From NCBI GenBank assembly GCA_030831475.1, contig JAURKY010000003.1, forward strand, positions 23,190-87,189: DNA of 64,000 bases. The letters are read 5' to 3'. Both the position numbers and the translations under genes were made by a program. The notes under the pieces are model-generated. The model was not told the origin of the DNA. It made no database searches and was given only the letters and a program-made list of their open reading frames with translations. The stretch is from Burkholderiales bacterium (GTDB taxonomy: Bacteria > Pseudomonadota > Gammaproteobacteria > Burkholderiales > Methylophilaceae). Shown piece by piece: positions 50,054 to 61,053 of the stretch; the first letter of the stretch is position 1; every line of letters begins with the position of its first letter.

Positions 50054-51316
50054 TTACTTAAATATTTTAACTGTTTTAACTGTTTTGTCCTGGCTATTAA
50101 TAATTTCAAAGGCTGTTCCATGAAATTTGAAACTTGTGTTTGGCTCTGGAATTTCCTCAAAAAATTCTAATACTAGACCATTCAATGTTTTTGGACCCGA
50201 AGTGGGCAGATTAAGTTTTAACTTTTTGTTTAGCTCTCTAATGGTTATTCCACCGTCAACAATCCATCCATCTTGATCAAAAGTTACCTTGGAAAGTTTT
50301 GAGGGTAGCTCAATATTAAATTCTCCAATAATTTCTTCAAGAATATCTTCAAGAGTTATTAAGCCTAAAAAGTCACCATGCTCATTAACAATCAAACCAA
50401 GCTTCTCTTGGTTGTCTTGAAATTGCTGAATTTGTTTATAGAGTGTCGTTCCACTTGGTATAAAGTAAGGCTCATCTTTAATATTTTTAAGATCCTCTAT
50501 AGTGAATTTTTCTTTAGAGTTTTTGAGTAAAAATTTGAATATTTTTTGTATTTCAACAACACCCAAAATAGATTCGTTATCAAAGTTTTTTAAAATGATT
50601 CGATTGTGATGAAAGTTTGAAATTTTTTCTAATATTTCATCAATTGATTGATTTATATTAATTGATTCGACTGATGTGTGAGGCAGCATAATATCTTCAA
50701 TAGTTACTTTTTCTAAATCAATTAAATTTAAAAAAATAGCTTTATTTTTATTAGGTAAAAAATGACCAGAATCTGAAACAATACTTTTTAATTCATCCAT
50801 TGTAATTAAATGCTTTTCATTAAACACCGTTTTAATATTTAGAATTTTAAGAAGGCCAAGAACAAAAAGATTCACGAACCATACAATCGGATAAAGAACC
50901 TTTAACAGAGGAAATAAGATAAAACTACATTTAAGAGCTAATTTTTCTGCATGAGCAGCAGCAATAACTTTGGGGGATATCTCACTAAAGATAAGAATTA
51001 AAAAAGTAGTAAAAATTGTTCCAGCCATAATGAAATATTCATCTTCACCATACAACTCAACAACTAAAACAGTGACAAGTGTTGCAGATGCTGCATTACA
51101 AAAGTTGTTACAAAGTAAAATAACGCTGAGTAATTTATCGGTTTCATCAAGTAATTTATTAGCAAGCACAGCACCTTTATTACCTTCCTTAGCTAAATGT
51201 TTAAGGCGGTATCGGTTAATTGCCATTAAGCTGGTTTCAGCAATTGAGAAGAATCCTGAAAGTATGAGGAGGGCTGCAAGAGACAGCAGCTGGAATTTTA
51301 AAGAGTAGTTAATCAA
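50054..51316 (-). CDS. CNNM/HlyC-CorC family membrane protein
   Basis: 420 residues: a DUF21 membrane domain with four helices (residues 1-185; FSIAETSLMAINRYRLKHLA), a pair of CBS domains (about 200-325; DIMLPHTSVESININQSIDE; NEHGDFLGLITLEDILEEII) and a C-terminal CorC/HlyC domain (about 340-420). Related proteins act in Mg2+ or Co2+ export. It lies 10 bases after secF and 2 bases before clpS. Confidence 0.88.
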   Translation of the reverse strand: MINYSLKFQLLSLAALLILSGFFSIAETSLMAINRYRLKHLAKEGNKGAVLANKLLDETDKLLSVILLCNNFCNAASATLVTVLVVELYGEDEYFIMAGTIFTTFLILIFSEISPKVIAAAHAEKLALKCSFILFPLLKVLYPIVWFVNLFVLGLLKILNIKTVFNEKHLITMDELKSIVSDSGHFLPNKNKAIFLNLIDLEKVTIEDIMLPHTSVESININQSIDEILEKISNFHHNRIILKNFDNESILGVVEIQKIFKFLLKNSKEKFTIEDLKNIKDEPYFIPSGTTLYKQIQQFQDNQEKLGLIVNEHGDFLGLITLEDILEEIIGEFNIELPSKLSKVTFDQDGWIVDGGITIRELNKKLKLNLPTSGPKTLNGLVLEFFEEIPEPNTSFKFHGTAFEIINSQDKTVKTVKIFK

Positions 51317-51326
51317 TTTAAATTAT

Positions 51327-52262
51327 TTAAATAATTTCCCGCTCGTTTTTTTTATTTTCTTGACTTATGGCTAAATTATTTTGGTTAGTTCCTAGCCACA
51401 TTGCCAAAGGACATCCAACCATTATAGATGAATAAATGCCAAATAATATTCCTATGGTTAATGCAAGGGCAAAATTGTTTAAAATTTCACCACCAAAAAT
51501 TAGCATTGAAATCACAACAGTTTGAGTTGATAGGTGAGTCATGATTGTGCGAGACATGGTTCGAGTAATTGCATTATTTATCACTTCTGCAACATCAGAT
51601 TTACGCATTCTTCTAAAATTTTCCCTGACGCGATCAAAAACTACAACGGATTCATTTACTGAATACCCAAGAACAGCGAGGACAGCTGCTAATACGGTTA
51701 AGTTAAATTCCCATTGAAAAAAGGCAAAAAAACCTAAGATTATAATTACGTCATGCATATTGGCTACTATTGCAGATATTGCGAATCGCCATTCAAAACG
51801 AAGAGATAGATACAGAACAATACCAATGCAAACAAAGAGTATTGCAAGCGCACCATTTTCATAAAGCTCATCACCAACCTGGGCTCCTACAGACTCTACC
51901 CTCATAATCTCAACTTGAGGGTCTTCCTTTTTTAAGCCTTCCACAACTTTCTCTGAAAGTTCAGCAATTGATAAATCACTTCTTAAAGGCAATCTTATTA
52001 GGACATCGTTAGCAGTGCCAAAATTTTGAACTTGAGAGTCAGATAGGTTTATGGTGCTCAAGGTTTGGCGAATTTCATCAATTTTAGCTGGCTGGCTGTA
52101 TTTAACTTCCATAATTGTTCCACCAGTAAAATCTACACCTAGGTTAAGACCCTTAGAAATTAGAAAGAAAACAGCTAGAACAAACGTCAATATAGAAATA
52201 ATCGCTGAAAGCTTTCTATATCGCATAAAGGGTATATCTTTTTTAACTCTAAAGAATTCCAT
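51327..52262 (-). CDS. secF: protein translocase subunit SecF
   Basis: 311 residues with six membrane helices and a periplasmic domain. GVDFTGGTIMEV near residue 34 is the first conserved segment; GYSVNESVVVFDRVREN with the conserved aspartate and the THLSTQTVVISMLIFGGE stretch mark the channel. With SecD and YajC it uses the proton motive force to help export. It starts two bases after secD. Confidence 0.96.
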   Translation of the reverse strand: MEFFRVKKDIPFMRYRKLSAIISILTFVLAVFFLISKGLNLGVDFTGGTIMEVKYSQPAKIDEIRQTLSTINLSDSQVQNFGTANDVLIRLPLRSDLSIAELSEKVVEGLKKEDPQVEIMRVESVGAQVGDELYENGALAILFVCIGIVLYLSLRFEWRFAISAIVANMHDVIIILGFFAFFQWEFNLTVLAAVLAVLGYSVNESVVVFDRVRENFRRMRKSDVAEVINNAITRTMSRTIMTHLSTQTVVISMLIFGGEILNNFALALTIGILFGIYSSIMVGCPLAMWLGTNQNNLAISQENKKNEREII

Positions 52263-52264
52263 AA

Positions 52265-54148
52265 TTAATTATTTTCAACCTTATAAATTTCACCAATGGA
52301 TAATTTATTAATATGTCTTTTTTTACCATAGATAAAATTAATTAATGATCTTGAAACCCAAATAGCACTGTACATTGAAGTTAAAATTCCAAGAACATGC
52401 ACAACTGCAAACCCTTTAATGGGGCCTGACCCAAACATAAATAAAGCAAGACCTGCTATTAAGGTTGTAATATTTGAGTCTAAGATAGTACCCCATGCTT
52501 TTTCATAACCTAATCTAATACTTGCCTGAGGCGTATTACCATTTCTTATTTCATCGCGAATTCTTTCGTTAATGAGCACATTGGCATCAATTGCCATACC
52601 CAATGTTAATGCGATTGCGGCTAAGCCAGGCAGGGTTAATGTGGCTTGTATAGCTGAAAGCAAGGCTACCAAGAAAAATAAGTTAGCAGAAAGTGCAATT
52701 ACGGAAACTACCCCAAAGAGCATGTAGTAGAGAGACATCAGGACAATAATTGCTACAAATCCCCACAATGTTGAATTGATACCCCGAGCAATATTTTCTT
52801 TACCCATGCTAGGGCCAACAGTTCTTTCCTCAACAATTTCCATGGGAGTTGCAAGAGAACCAGCCCTTAAAAGCAGGGCAATATCAGTCGCCTCTTGAGT
52901 GTTGCGCATTCCAGTAATTTGAACTCTTCCCCCACCAATTTCACTTTTAATAACGGGTGCTGTAATAATTTCTGAAATATTTTTTTCAATCAAAATTAGG
53001 GCTAATCGTTTACCAACATTTTCACGTGTTACCTGTTTAAAAATATTTGCCCCAGATCCATCAAGGGTAATTGAAACAATTGACTGACCAGTGAGTTGAT
53101 CCACTCCTGGACCTGCGTTGACAATTTTTTCACCCGTTAGAACAACTTCTTTTTTAACTAAATATGGTTTTCCTTCGCGATCTTCATAGAGCTCCAAGCC
53201 AGGAGGGATTTCTCCATTTTGCGCTTTTTCAATGATTTCTGGCGATTGATCATCTGAGACCATTTTCATTTCCAGTATTGCTGTCCTACCAAGAATTTCT
53301 TTGGCTTTTGCAGTATCTTGAACGCCAGGTAATTGAACAACTATTCTATCTTTACCTTGCTGTTGAATAATTGGTTCAGCAACGCCTAACTCATTTACAC
53401 GATTTTCAAGAGTCTCGAGGTTTTGCTTTAATGCAAAGTTGATTGTTGCATCGTCTGAGTATTCAGATAGTTTAATTTGAAGTAGGAAGTTTTTATCATC
53501 TTCAGCTTCATTGAAAACAAACGCTTCAGTTTTTTTTCCACCAAAAACAGATTTACCCTCCATCATTCCGCGTATTAAATTTTTACTTTTCTCAAGATCA
53601 AGCTCTGCATTAAATTTAAATTCCATTGAATTACCCATAATTTTGGAATCAAAATAGGGTATTTTTTCATCCCTTAGAATTTTTCTAATATCATCAAGCA
53701 AAGAATCTGTTTTTTTCTCCGATACCTTTGATAAGTCAAGCTCCATTAAAAAGTGCACCCCACCTCTTAGGTCAAGCCCTAAATACATTGGCAGCGCACC
53801 AAAGCTTGAAAGCCATTGTGGGGAATTTGAAATTAAATTTAGGGCAACTACATAATCATTACCTAAAATTTCTTCTGAAAGCGTTTTGCCAAGAATTTGA
53901 TCTTCTGGTGATTTAAATTTAAATTTAATTGTAGTTGGTTCAATGATAGATCCTACAACTTCAATATTATTTTTTTTAAGGTTACTTTCAACAATACTTT
54001 GAGTGGTAAATTGAATTTTTTCACCCGCCTTGGATGACATGATCTGAATTGCAGGCGATTCACCAAAAAAATTAGGAAGCGTAAAAAGCCCTCCTAAAAT
54101 TAGGGTAAACAAAATTATTATATTTTTCCAGAGGGGAAATTGATTCAT
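52265..54148 (-). CDS. secD: protein translocase subunit SecD
   Basis: 627 residues. One N-terminal helix, a large periplasmic domain (P1) beginning LGLDLRGGVHFLMELD near residue 125, the ENRVNELGVAEPIIQQQG segment, then five C-terminal helices with ALTLGMAIDANVLINERIRDE. Gene order tgt-yajC-secD-secF is the standard one. Confidence 0.96.
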   Translation of the reverse strand: MNQFPLWKNIIILFTLILGGLFTLPNFFGESPAIQIMSSKAGEKIQFTTQSIVESNLKKNNIEVVGSIIEPTTIKFKFKSPEDQILGKTLSEEILGNDYVVALNLISNSPQWLSSFGALPMYLGLDLRGGVHFLMELDLSKVSEKKTDSLLDDIRKILRDEKIPYFDSKIMGNSMEFKFNAELDLEKSKNLIRGMMEGKSVFGGKKTEAFVFNEAEDDKNFLLQIKLSEYSDDATINFALKQNLETLENRVNELGVAEPIIQQQGKDRIVVQLPGVQDTAKAKEILGRTAILEMKMVSDDQSPEIIEKAQNGEIPPGLELYEDREGKPYLVKKEVVLTGEKIVNAGPGVDQLTGQSIVSITLDGSGANIFKQVTRENVGKRLALILIEKNISEIITAPVIKSEIGGGRVQITGMRNTQEATDIALLLRAGSLATPMEIVEERTVGPSMGKENIARGINSTLWGFVAIIVLMSLYYMLFGVVSVIALSANLFFLVALLSAIQATLTLPGLAAIALTLGMAIDANVLINERIRDEIRNGNTPQASIRLGYEKAWGTILDSNITTLIAGLALFMFGSGPIKGFAVVHVLGILTSMYSAIWVSRSLINFIYGKKRHINKLSIGEIYKVENN

Positions 54149-54161
54149 TGTTGATAAAAAA

Positions 54162-54443
54162 CTAGATTGATTTCAAAGTACCTTTGGGTAAGAGTGCCTG
54201 AATATTTTGTTTTTGAATTTTAATTTCAACGTTATTAGCAATTTCAATTAATGCATAATTATTATTTAGCTTAGTAATTTTACCTAGCAATCCAGACCCC
54301 ATCATTATTTCATCACCGTTTTTTAGAGCATCTAACATGGCTCTATGCTCTTTAGCTTGTTTCATTTGAGGCCTAATAAGCATGAAGTAAAACAGGACAA
54401 AGATAATTATGAATGGTAAGAAACCCATTAAACCTTCGTTCAT
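54162..54443 (-). CDS. yajC: Sec translocon accessory protein YajC
   Basis: 93 residues: a single membrane helix (about residues 5-24, GFLPFIIIFVLFYFMLIRPQ) ending in the diagnostic RPQMKQAKEH, then a small beta domain with NGDEIMMGSGLLGKI. It lies 57 bases after tgt and 13 before secD. Confidence 0.95.
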   Translation of the reverse strand: MNEGLMGFLPFIIIFVLFYFMLIRPQMKQAKEHRAMLDALKNGDEIMMGSGLLGKITKLNNNYALIEIANNVEIKIQKQNIQALLPKGTLKSI

Positions 54444-54500
54444 TAAAAAATCCTTTAAACTATAAAAAATTAGAGGTGAATTCTATCATAAGACCCACAT

Positions 54501-55622
<1,122 letters not shown>

Positions 55623-55669
55623 TCACCTTAACGATGATAATTCCATGAATCTGAGATAAAATCTATGGT

Positions 55670-56464
55670 ATGAGTGAAAAAGACCCAATAAAAAAAACAA
55701 AAATAACCACAAAAAATAGAGGCTTTTTTTTGTTACCCAATTTATTTACCACAGCATCATTGTTTGCTGGTTTCTATGCAATTGTGCAGTCAATGAATGG
55801 TTATTATGACCATGCTGCTATTGCAATTATGGTTGCTCTTATTATGGATGGTCTTGATGGAAGGGTGGCAAGGCTTACAAACACTCAAAGCCCATTTGGT
55901 TCTGAATATGACAGCCTATCTGATATGGTCTCTTTTGGCGTAGCTCCTGCTTTAGTTATTTATGTTTGGGCTTTACAGCCATTGGGCAGGCTGGGCTGGG
56001 TAGCAGCATTTATATATTGTGCATGCGCAGCAATCAGGCTTGCAAGATTTAATGTGAAGCTTGATATAGATAATAAAAGATATTTCTTTGGACTCCCATC
56101 GCCAGCTGCGGCAACGCTTTTGGCGAGTTTTATCTGGATTTCCTTTGATAATGGCATTAGCGGTAAAGATATTTTCTTTGGGTTTTTTCCTATGCAATGG
56201 TTTGCATTAATTCTTACACTTTTTGCAGCCTTGTCTATGACCTCTGAATTGAGATTTTATAGTGGCAAAGATATTAATTTAAGACACAGTCAACCTTTTA
56301 TTGCCATTATGATTATGATTGTTGTCTTCGCAATCATCTCGCACAACCCAGCAGAAATTATATTTTTAGCTACTTTAGGTTATGCACTTTCAGGTTACGT
56401 GAATTTTTTTAGAACAAAATTAAATGAGAAAGAGAATTTTTTAGATGTCGACATCTTTAAATAA
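55670..56464 (+). CDS. pssA: CDP-diacylglycerol:serine O-phosphatidyltransferase
   Basis: Membrane enzyme of phosphatidylserine synthesis. 264 residues with about eight helices. The CDP-alcohol phosphotransferase motif is complete: [10 protein letters not shown] followed by [14 protein letters not shown] (pattern DGx2ARx8Gx3Dx3D). Type II PssA. It overlaps leuA by 20 bases; the pssA-leuA adjacency is frequent in betaproteobacteria, usually with ilv and psd genes upstream, which are missing here. Confidence 0.95.
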   Translation: MSEKDPIKKTKITTKNRGFFLLPNLFTTASLFAGFYAIVQSMNGYYDHAAIAIMVALIMDGLDGRVARLTNTQSPFGSEYDSLSDMVSFGVAPALVIYVWALQPLGRLGWVAAFIYCACAAIRLARFNVKLDIDNKRYFFGLPSPAAATLLASFIWISFDNGISGKDIFFGFFPMQWFALILTLFAALSMTSELRFYSGKDINLRHSQPFIAIMIMIVVFAIISHNPAEIIFLATLGYALSGYVNFFRTKLNEKENFLDVDIFK

Positions 56465-57992
56465 TAAATTAATTATCTTTGACACCACATTAAGAGATGG
56501 AGAACAAAGCCCAGGGGCCTCAATGACCCAAGAGGAAAAAGTTCGTATTGCAAAACAGCTTGAAAAATTAGGCGTCAACATTATTGAGGCTGGTTTTGCT
56601 GCTGCTAGCCCAGGTGATTTTGAGGCCATTAATGCGGTGGCTAAAACGATCAAAAAAAGTACAGTCTGTTCTCTTGGACGTGCAGTCGAAAATGATATCA
56701 GGCGAGCTGGAGATGCTATCAAGCCAGCTAAGCACCAAAGGATACATACGTTTATTGCAACGAGCAAAATTCATATGGAAAACAAGCTGCGTATGAGCCC
56801 GAAAGAGGTTCTAGAAAGAGCTGTACAGGCTGTTAATTGGGCAAAAGAATACACGGATGATGTTGAGTTTTCAGCTGAGGATGCGGTGAGATCTGAGGTA
56901 GATTTTTTGGTTGAGGTTTTTGATGCAGTGATTCAAGCTGGCGCAAAAACAATCAATGTGCCTGACACCGTTGGCTATTCAATCCCTCATTCTTGGGGGG
57001 AGCGCATTGGCTATTTAATTAAAAACGTTCCTAATTCAGACCAAGTTATTTGGTCGACTCATTGCCATAATGATCTTGGTATGGCTGTGGCAAACTCATT
57101 ATCCGCAGTCATCAATGGGGCTAGGCAGGTTGAATGTACCATTAATGGCTTGGGTGAACGGGCTGGTAATGCGAGCCTTGAGGAAATTGTCATGGCAGTT
57201 AAAACAAGAAAAGATATTTTTAATTTGGAATCATCAATCAACACAGAATTTATTGTTCCTACTTCACGGTTAGTTTCGACAATTACAGGCTACCCTGTAC
57301 AGCCCAATAAAGCCATTGTTGGTGCTAATGCTTTTGCTCATGAATCTGGTATTCACCAAGATGGTGTTTTAAAGCACAGAGAAACTTATGAAATTATGAA
57401 GGCCCAAGATGTTGGTTGGGGTGCTAATAAAATCTCTTTGGGTAAGCTTTCAGGAAGAAATGCCTTTAAATCAAGGCTTGCAGACTTAGGTATAGAAATC
57501 TCGGATGAAACTATGCTTAATGCGGCATTTGAAAGGTTTAAAGATTTGGCTGACAAAAAATCTGAAATCTTTGATGAAGATATTCATGCCCTTGTGAGTG
57601 AAGAATATGTTGATGTGACGGTTGATAACTTTAAATTAATCTCACTTAGCGCTTACACTGAATCTGATAAAAAACCTTTTTCTAAAATTATTATGAGTGT
57701 TGAGGGAAAAAATCAGGAGTCGAGCGCTGAGGGGGGTGGTCAGGTTGATGCCACTTTTAAAGCTATAGAATCAGTGGTCAATTCCGATGCTGAATTATTG
57801 CTGTATTCAGTAAATAATATTACAACCGGAACCGATGCTCAGGGTGAGGTTACAGTCAGGCTCTCTCGAGGAGGAAGGGTGGTAAATGGTCAAGGAGCTG
57901 ATACAGATATTGTAGTGGCATCAGCTAAAGCTTACATTAATGCTCTTAATAAGCTTTATTCAAAATTTGAACGAGCTCATCCTCAAGTTTAG
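56445..57992 (+). CDS. leuA: 2-isopropylmalate synthase
   Basis: First step of leucine synthesis from 2-ketoisovalerate and acetyl-CoA. 515 residues. [15 protein letters not shown] near residues 14-28 with the metal-binding start, [16 protein letters not shown] with the metal histidines near 205, [14 protein letters not shown] and [15 protein letters not shown]. The C-terminal leucine-sensing domain (about 395-515) is present, so feedback control is likely. The ATG lies in the last bases of pssA. Confidence 0.97.
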   Translation: MSTSLNNKLIIFDTTLRDGEQSPGASMTQEEKVRIAKQLEKLGVNIIEAGFAAASPGDFEAINAVAKTIKKSTVCSLGRAVENDIRRAGDAIKPAKHQRIHTFIATSKIHMENKLRMSPKEVLERAVQAVNWAKEYTDDVEFSAEDAVRSEVDFLVEVFDAVIQAGAKTINVPDTVGYSIPHSWGERIGYLIKNVPNSDQVIWSTHCHNDLGMAVANSLSAVINGARQVECTINGLGERAGNASLEEIVMAVKTRKDIFNLESSINTEFIVPTSRLVSTITGYPVQPNKAIVGANAFAHESGIHQDGVLKHRETYEIMKAQDVGWGANKISLGKLSGRNAFKSRLADLGIEISDETMLNAAFERFKDLADKKSEIFDEDIHALVSEEYVDVTVDNFKLISLSAYTESDKKPFSKIIMSVEGKNQESSAEGGGQVDATFKAIESVVNSDAELLLYSVNNITTGTDAQGEVTVRLSRGGRVVNGQGADTDIVVASAKAYINALNKLYSKFERAHPQV

Positions 57993-58001
57993 GTTGGTCA
58001 T

Positions 58002-58667
58002 TTGAATTTAGCCATATTTGATTTGGATAATACTTTGCTTGATGGTGATTCCGATTACAATTGGAGTCTTTTTCTTATTAAGCAAGGAATTTTGGATCAA
58101 AAAAGCTATGAACAAAGAAATGAGCAATTTTATAAGGACTATCAGTCAGGTAGCCTTGATATTGATGCTTATGCAGAATTTCAGTTTAAACCTCTTAAAG
58201 AAAATCCAAGATCAGAACTTGATCAGTTAAGATTAAAATATATTGCAGAGGTCGTATCACCTATGATCTCATCAAAAGCTAAAAATTTAGTTGAAAAGCA
58301 TCGCAGCCTGGGTGATATGTTGCTGATTATAACTGCGACCAATAGTTATATTACCAAGCCTATTGCAAACTTATTTGGCATCGAAGATTTGATTGGTACA
58401 GATTTGGAGGAAATTGATGGACAATTTACCGGAAAAATCCTAGGGCAGGCATCTTTTAAAGAGGGGAAAATTATTCGTCTTCATGCTTGGCTTGAAGAGA
58501 AAAATCTTAAGCTAAATGAATTTAAGCAAACTTTCTTTTACAGTGATTCAAAAAATGATTTACCTCTTCTAAAGCTAGTATCAAACCCAGTAGCTGCGAA
58601 TCCCGATAATATATTAGAGGAAGAGGCTAAAAAAAATAATTGGCCGATAATTAGTTTAAGAAAGTAA
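58002..58667 (+). CDS. HAD-IB family phosphatase (SerB-like)
   Basis: 221 residues. Motif I is [15 protein letters not shown] near the N terminus, motif II is LLIITATNSYI, and motif IV is FFYSDSKNDLPLL with the two aspartates. Length and cap match the subfamily IB hypothetical group related to phosphoserine phosphatase; the substrate is not certain. The start codon is TTG, ten bases after the leuA stop, with a purine-rich stretch (AGGTTGG) just upstream. It overlaps the convergent ccsA-like gene by 12 bases. Confidence 0.8.
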   Translation: MNLAIFDLDNTLLDGDSDYNWSLFLIKQGILDQKSYEQRNEQFYKDYQSGSLDIDAYAEFQFKPLKENPRSELDQLRLKYIAEVVSPMISSKAKNLVEKHRSLGDMLLIITATNSYITKPIANLFGIEDLIGTDLEEIDGQFTGKILGQASFKEGKIIRLHAWLEEKNLKLNEFKQTFFYSDSKNDLPLLKLVSNPVAANPDNILEEEAKKNNWPIISLRK

Positions 58668-59456
58668 AATTTCAAAGACGAATTTTGTACCGATGTAGGC
58701 AAGCAAGAGAAAGATAAATCCAATCAGTGATAAATGAATTGCCTTACGTCCTCTGAGACCAAATAAAGTCCTCCCAAACAAAAGTGCACCATAGACAAGC
58801 CAGGCAAGGATGGAAAATACAAACTTGTGATTAAATTTAAAAGCAGCACCAAAAATTTCCTCAGAAAAACTCATGCCTGTAATAAGAGTAATCGTTAATA
58901 AGATAAATCCAACCCAATAAATTGAAAAGAGTTGTTTTTCTAAATCCAGGATTGAGTTGGTACTGGAAAAAATAACATTGTTATTTTTTTCATGAAGATC
59001 TTTTTCAATAAAAAATAGAAATAAAGAAAAAATAGCCCCAAACGCTAAAACACTGTAGCCCAAAATAGCGAGAAGAATATGGGTGAGTGATCCAATTGAA
59101 AAATAATGGGTAATGTAATGATCATTCTGAAAAATTGGGTTGATAGCAATAATAATGATGGCCGGGACTAATGTTATGAGTTCAAGACCTTTATTTTTAT
59201 TTTTGAAATTGAGAATCCAAAAAATAAAAACAGTGATAAAGCTAATAATCAAAAGAGCATTTAAAAAATTTAAGTTAATACCATTAACAATCATAATTTG
59301 GTTACTTAAAAGTAAATGACTAACTAACCCTAAAAATAATGCGATGTTTTTGATTGAGGCACTTAATTTATTTTGGTTTGTTATGAGGTCATAACAAGGA
59401 ATTAGATAAAGAATGAGAGTTAAAGAGTATTCTGTCCAATAATTCATGATAATCAT
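58656..59456 (-). CDS. CcsA/YpjD-like cytochrome c assembly membrane protein
   Basis: About 266 residues with eight predicted helices. It resembles the inner-membrane YpjD/HemX/CcsA group (domain Cytochrom_C_asm): GSLTHILLAILGYSVLAFGAIFSLFLF and the later WLVYGALLFGRTLFGLRGRKA. Such a gene next to ffh is the common proteobacterial arrangement. It may handle heme or cytochrome c assembly, which is not shown. I use the ATG at 59456; 59447 is equally possible, and an upstream TTG at 59477 less so. Confidence 0.78.
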   Translation of the reverse strand: MIIMNYWTEYSLTLILYLIPCYDLITNQNKLSASIKNIALFLGLVSHLLLSNQIMIVNGINLNFLNALLIISFITVFIFWILNFKNKNKGLELITLVPAIIIIAINPIFQNDHYITHYFSIGSLTHILLAILGYSVLAFGAIFSLFLFFIEKDLHEKNNNVIFSSTNSILDLEKQLFSIYWVGFILLTITLITGMSFSEEIFGAAFKFNHKFVFSILAWLVYGALLFGRTLFGLRGRKAIHLSLIGFIFLLLAYIGTKFVFEILLS

Positions 59457-59478
59457 TTTATATGCTGTTAAAGACAAT

Positions 59479-59484
59479 TATAAT
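59479..59484 (+). promoter_or_regulatory. candidate -10 element for ffh
   Basis: TATAAT 31 bases before the ffh ATG in the divergent gap with the ccsA-like gene. No good -35 was found at the proper distance. Confidence 0.35.
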
Positions 59485-59514
59485 AGAAATAATATATAAA
59501 AATTTATTCATTCC

Positions 59515-60867
59515 ATGTTAGAAAATTTAACCGATCGCCTTCAATCTGTCATTCGAACCATTCGTGGTCAGGCAAGATTTACTGAGGAAAATATCAGTGA
59601 GGCCATGAGAGAGGTTCGAATAGCCCTTATCGAGGCAGATGTGGCACTGCCTGTTGTAAAGCAATTTATTGATCAAGTTAAAGAGAAGGCTATTGGTGCT
59701 GAAGTGTTAAAAAGTGTCAGCCCAGGACAGGCTATTGTTAAGATTGTGCAAGACGAGCTCACCATTTTAATGGGTGAGGAAAATGCTGAACTTAACTTAT
59801 CAACCAAGCCCCCTGCAGTCGTTTTACTTGCAGGTCTGCAAGGTTCTGGTAAAACCACCACAGCTGGTAAGCTTGGCAAAATACTTAAAGAACAAAAGAA
59901 AAAAGTTTTGCTCGTCAGTGCAGATGTGTATAGGCCTGCAGCGATAGAACAATTAAAAATACTTGCAGAGAGTTTACAAATTGATTTTTTCGAAGCAAGC
60001 ATTAAAGATAAACCAGAAAAAATCGCAGCGTCATCACTAACTTATGCTAAGAAAAATTTTCATGACCTAATCATTTTTGATACAGCAGGACGTTTGGGTA
60101 TTGATGAGGCCATGATGAAAGAAATTAAACTTCTTCACAAGACCCTGAGCCCCATAGAAACGTTGTTTGTCGTTGACGCCATGCAGGGCCAGGATGCTGT
60201 TAATACGGCTAAAGCTTTTGGCGATGTTCTTCCCTTAACTGGTGTTGTCTTAACAAAATTAGATGGTGACTCTCGTGGTGGCGCAGCTTTATCTGTGAGG
60301 CACATTACTGGAAAGCCTATTAAATTTATTGGTGTCAGTGAAAAAACCGATGGGCTCCAGGCATTCCATCCCGAAAGAATGGCAAGCCGTATCTTAGGTA
60401 TGGGAGATATTGTTGGCCTTGTTGAAGAGGCACAGAAAAATGTTGATATTAAAGAGGCTGAAAAGCTTGCTGAGAAAGTTAAATCAGGTAAAGATTTTGA
60501 TTTAAATGATTTTAAAAATCAGATTGCCCAAATGAAGAAGATGGGAGGCGTGGGCGCCCTCATGGATAAGATGCCCAGTGAATTATCGGGGGCTGCATCT
60601 AAAATAAATCCAGAGGATGGTGATAAGTCTCTTGTTCAAATTGAAGCTATTATTAATTCAATGACGGCCCTTGAGAGACGAAAGCCCGAAATCATTAAGG
60701 CTAAAAGAAAAATAAGAATTGCGAATGGTTCGGGTACTCAAGTGCAAGATATTAATAAGCTTTTAAAACAATTTGAAGAAATGCAAAAGATGATGAAGAT
60801 GTTTTCGAAGGGTGGAATCGGGAAGTTACTCAGAGGGTTAGGTGGAAAATTTCCCAGGATGCATTAA
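59515..60867 (+). CDS. ffh: signal recognition particle protein Ffh
   Basis: GTPase of the signal recognition particle, binding 4.5S RNA and signal sequences. 450 residues. N domain (LTDRLQSVIRTIRGQARFTE), G domain with GLQGSGKTTTAGKL near residue 105, DTAGRLGIDEAMM and TKLDGDSRGGAAL, and the methionine-rich M domain at about residues 320-450 (MKKMGGVGALMDKMPSE; EEMQKMMKMFSKGGIGKLLR). No 4.5S RNA gene is visible here. Confidence 0.97.
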   Translation: MLENLTDRLQSVIRTIRGQARFTEENISEAMREVRIALIEADVALPVVKQFIDQVKEKAIGAEVLKSVSPGQAIVKIVQDELTILMGEENAELNLSTKPPAVVLLAGLQGSGKTTTAGKLGKILKEQKKKVLLVSADVYRPAAIEQLKILAESLQIDFFEASIKDKPEKIAASSLTYAKKNFHDLIIFDTAGRLGIDEAMMKEIKLLHKTLSPIETLFVVDAMQGQDAVNTAKAFGDVLPLTGVVLTKLDGDSRGGAALSVRHITGKPIKFIGVSEKTDGLQAFHPERMASRILGMGDIVGLVEEAQKNVDIKEAEKLAEKVKSGKDFDLNDFKNQIAQMKKMGGVGALMDKMPSELSGAASKINPEDGDKSLVQIEAIINSMTALERRKPEIIKAKRKIRIANGSGTQVQDINKLLKQFEEMQKMMKMFSKGGIGKLLRGLGGKFPRMH

Positions 60868-60886
60868 TCTTTTTTAATTTCTAGGG

Positions 60887-60915
60887 TTGACCTAAATTAA
60901 CTATTCTATGATAAT
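60887..60915 (+). promoter_or_regulatory. sigma70-type promoter for tRNA-Lys
   Basis: TTGACC at 60887-60892, spacer of 17 bases, GATAAT at 60910-60915. The tRNA 5' end lies 18 bases after the -10, which suits a short leader removed by RNase P. Confidence 0.7.
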
Positions 60916-60933
60916 TCCGCTTTGTCCAGAGAT

Positions 60934-61009
60934 GGGGTGTTAGCTCAGCTGGTAGAGCACCGGACTTTTAATCCGTTGGTCGCGCGTTCGATCCGCGCAC
61001 ACCCTACCA
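60934..61009 (+). tRNA. tRNA-Lys (UUU)
   Basis: 76 bases with complete cloverleaf: acceptor GGGGTGT/ACACCCT (first pair G-U), D arm GCTCAGCTGGTAGAGC, anticodon loop CTTTTAA with anticodon TTT, T arm GCGCGTTCGATCCGCGC, discriminator A and encoded CCA. A single lysine tRNA with U34 reads AAA and AAG. Confidence 0.98.
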
Positions 61010-61034
61010 ATCCTTTTGAATATTCAGACTAAAA

Positions 61035-61050
61035 ATAAATTATAATTTAT
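61035..61050 (+). promoter_or_regulatory. 16-bp perfect palindrome upstream of the OhrR-like gene
   Basis: ATAAATTATAATTTAT, the same 16 bases as at 42576-42591 before rnfA. It ends three bases before the ATG at 61054. TATAAT at 61041-61046 inside it could be the -10 of a leaderless transcript, with TTGAAT at 61016-61021 as a spaced-out -35 (19 bases). Autoregulation by the downstream protein is a reasonable guess. Confidence 0.6.
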
Positions 61051-61053
61051 AGT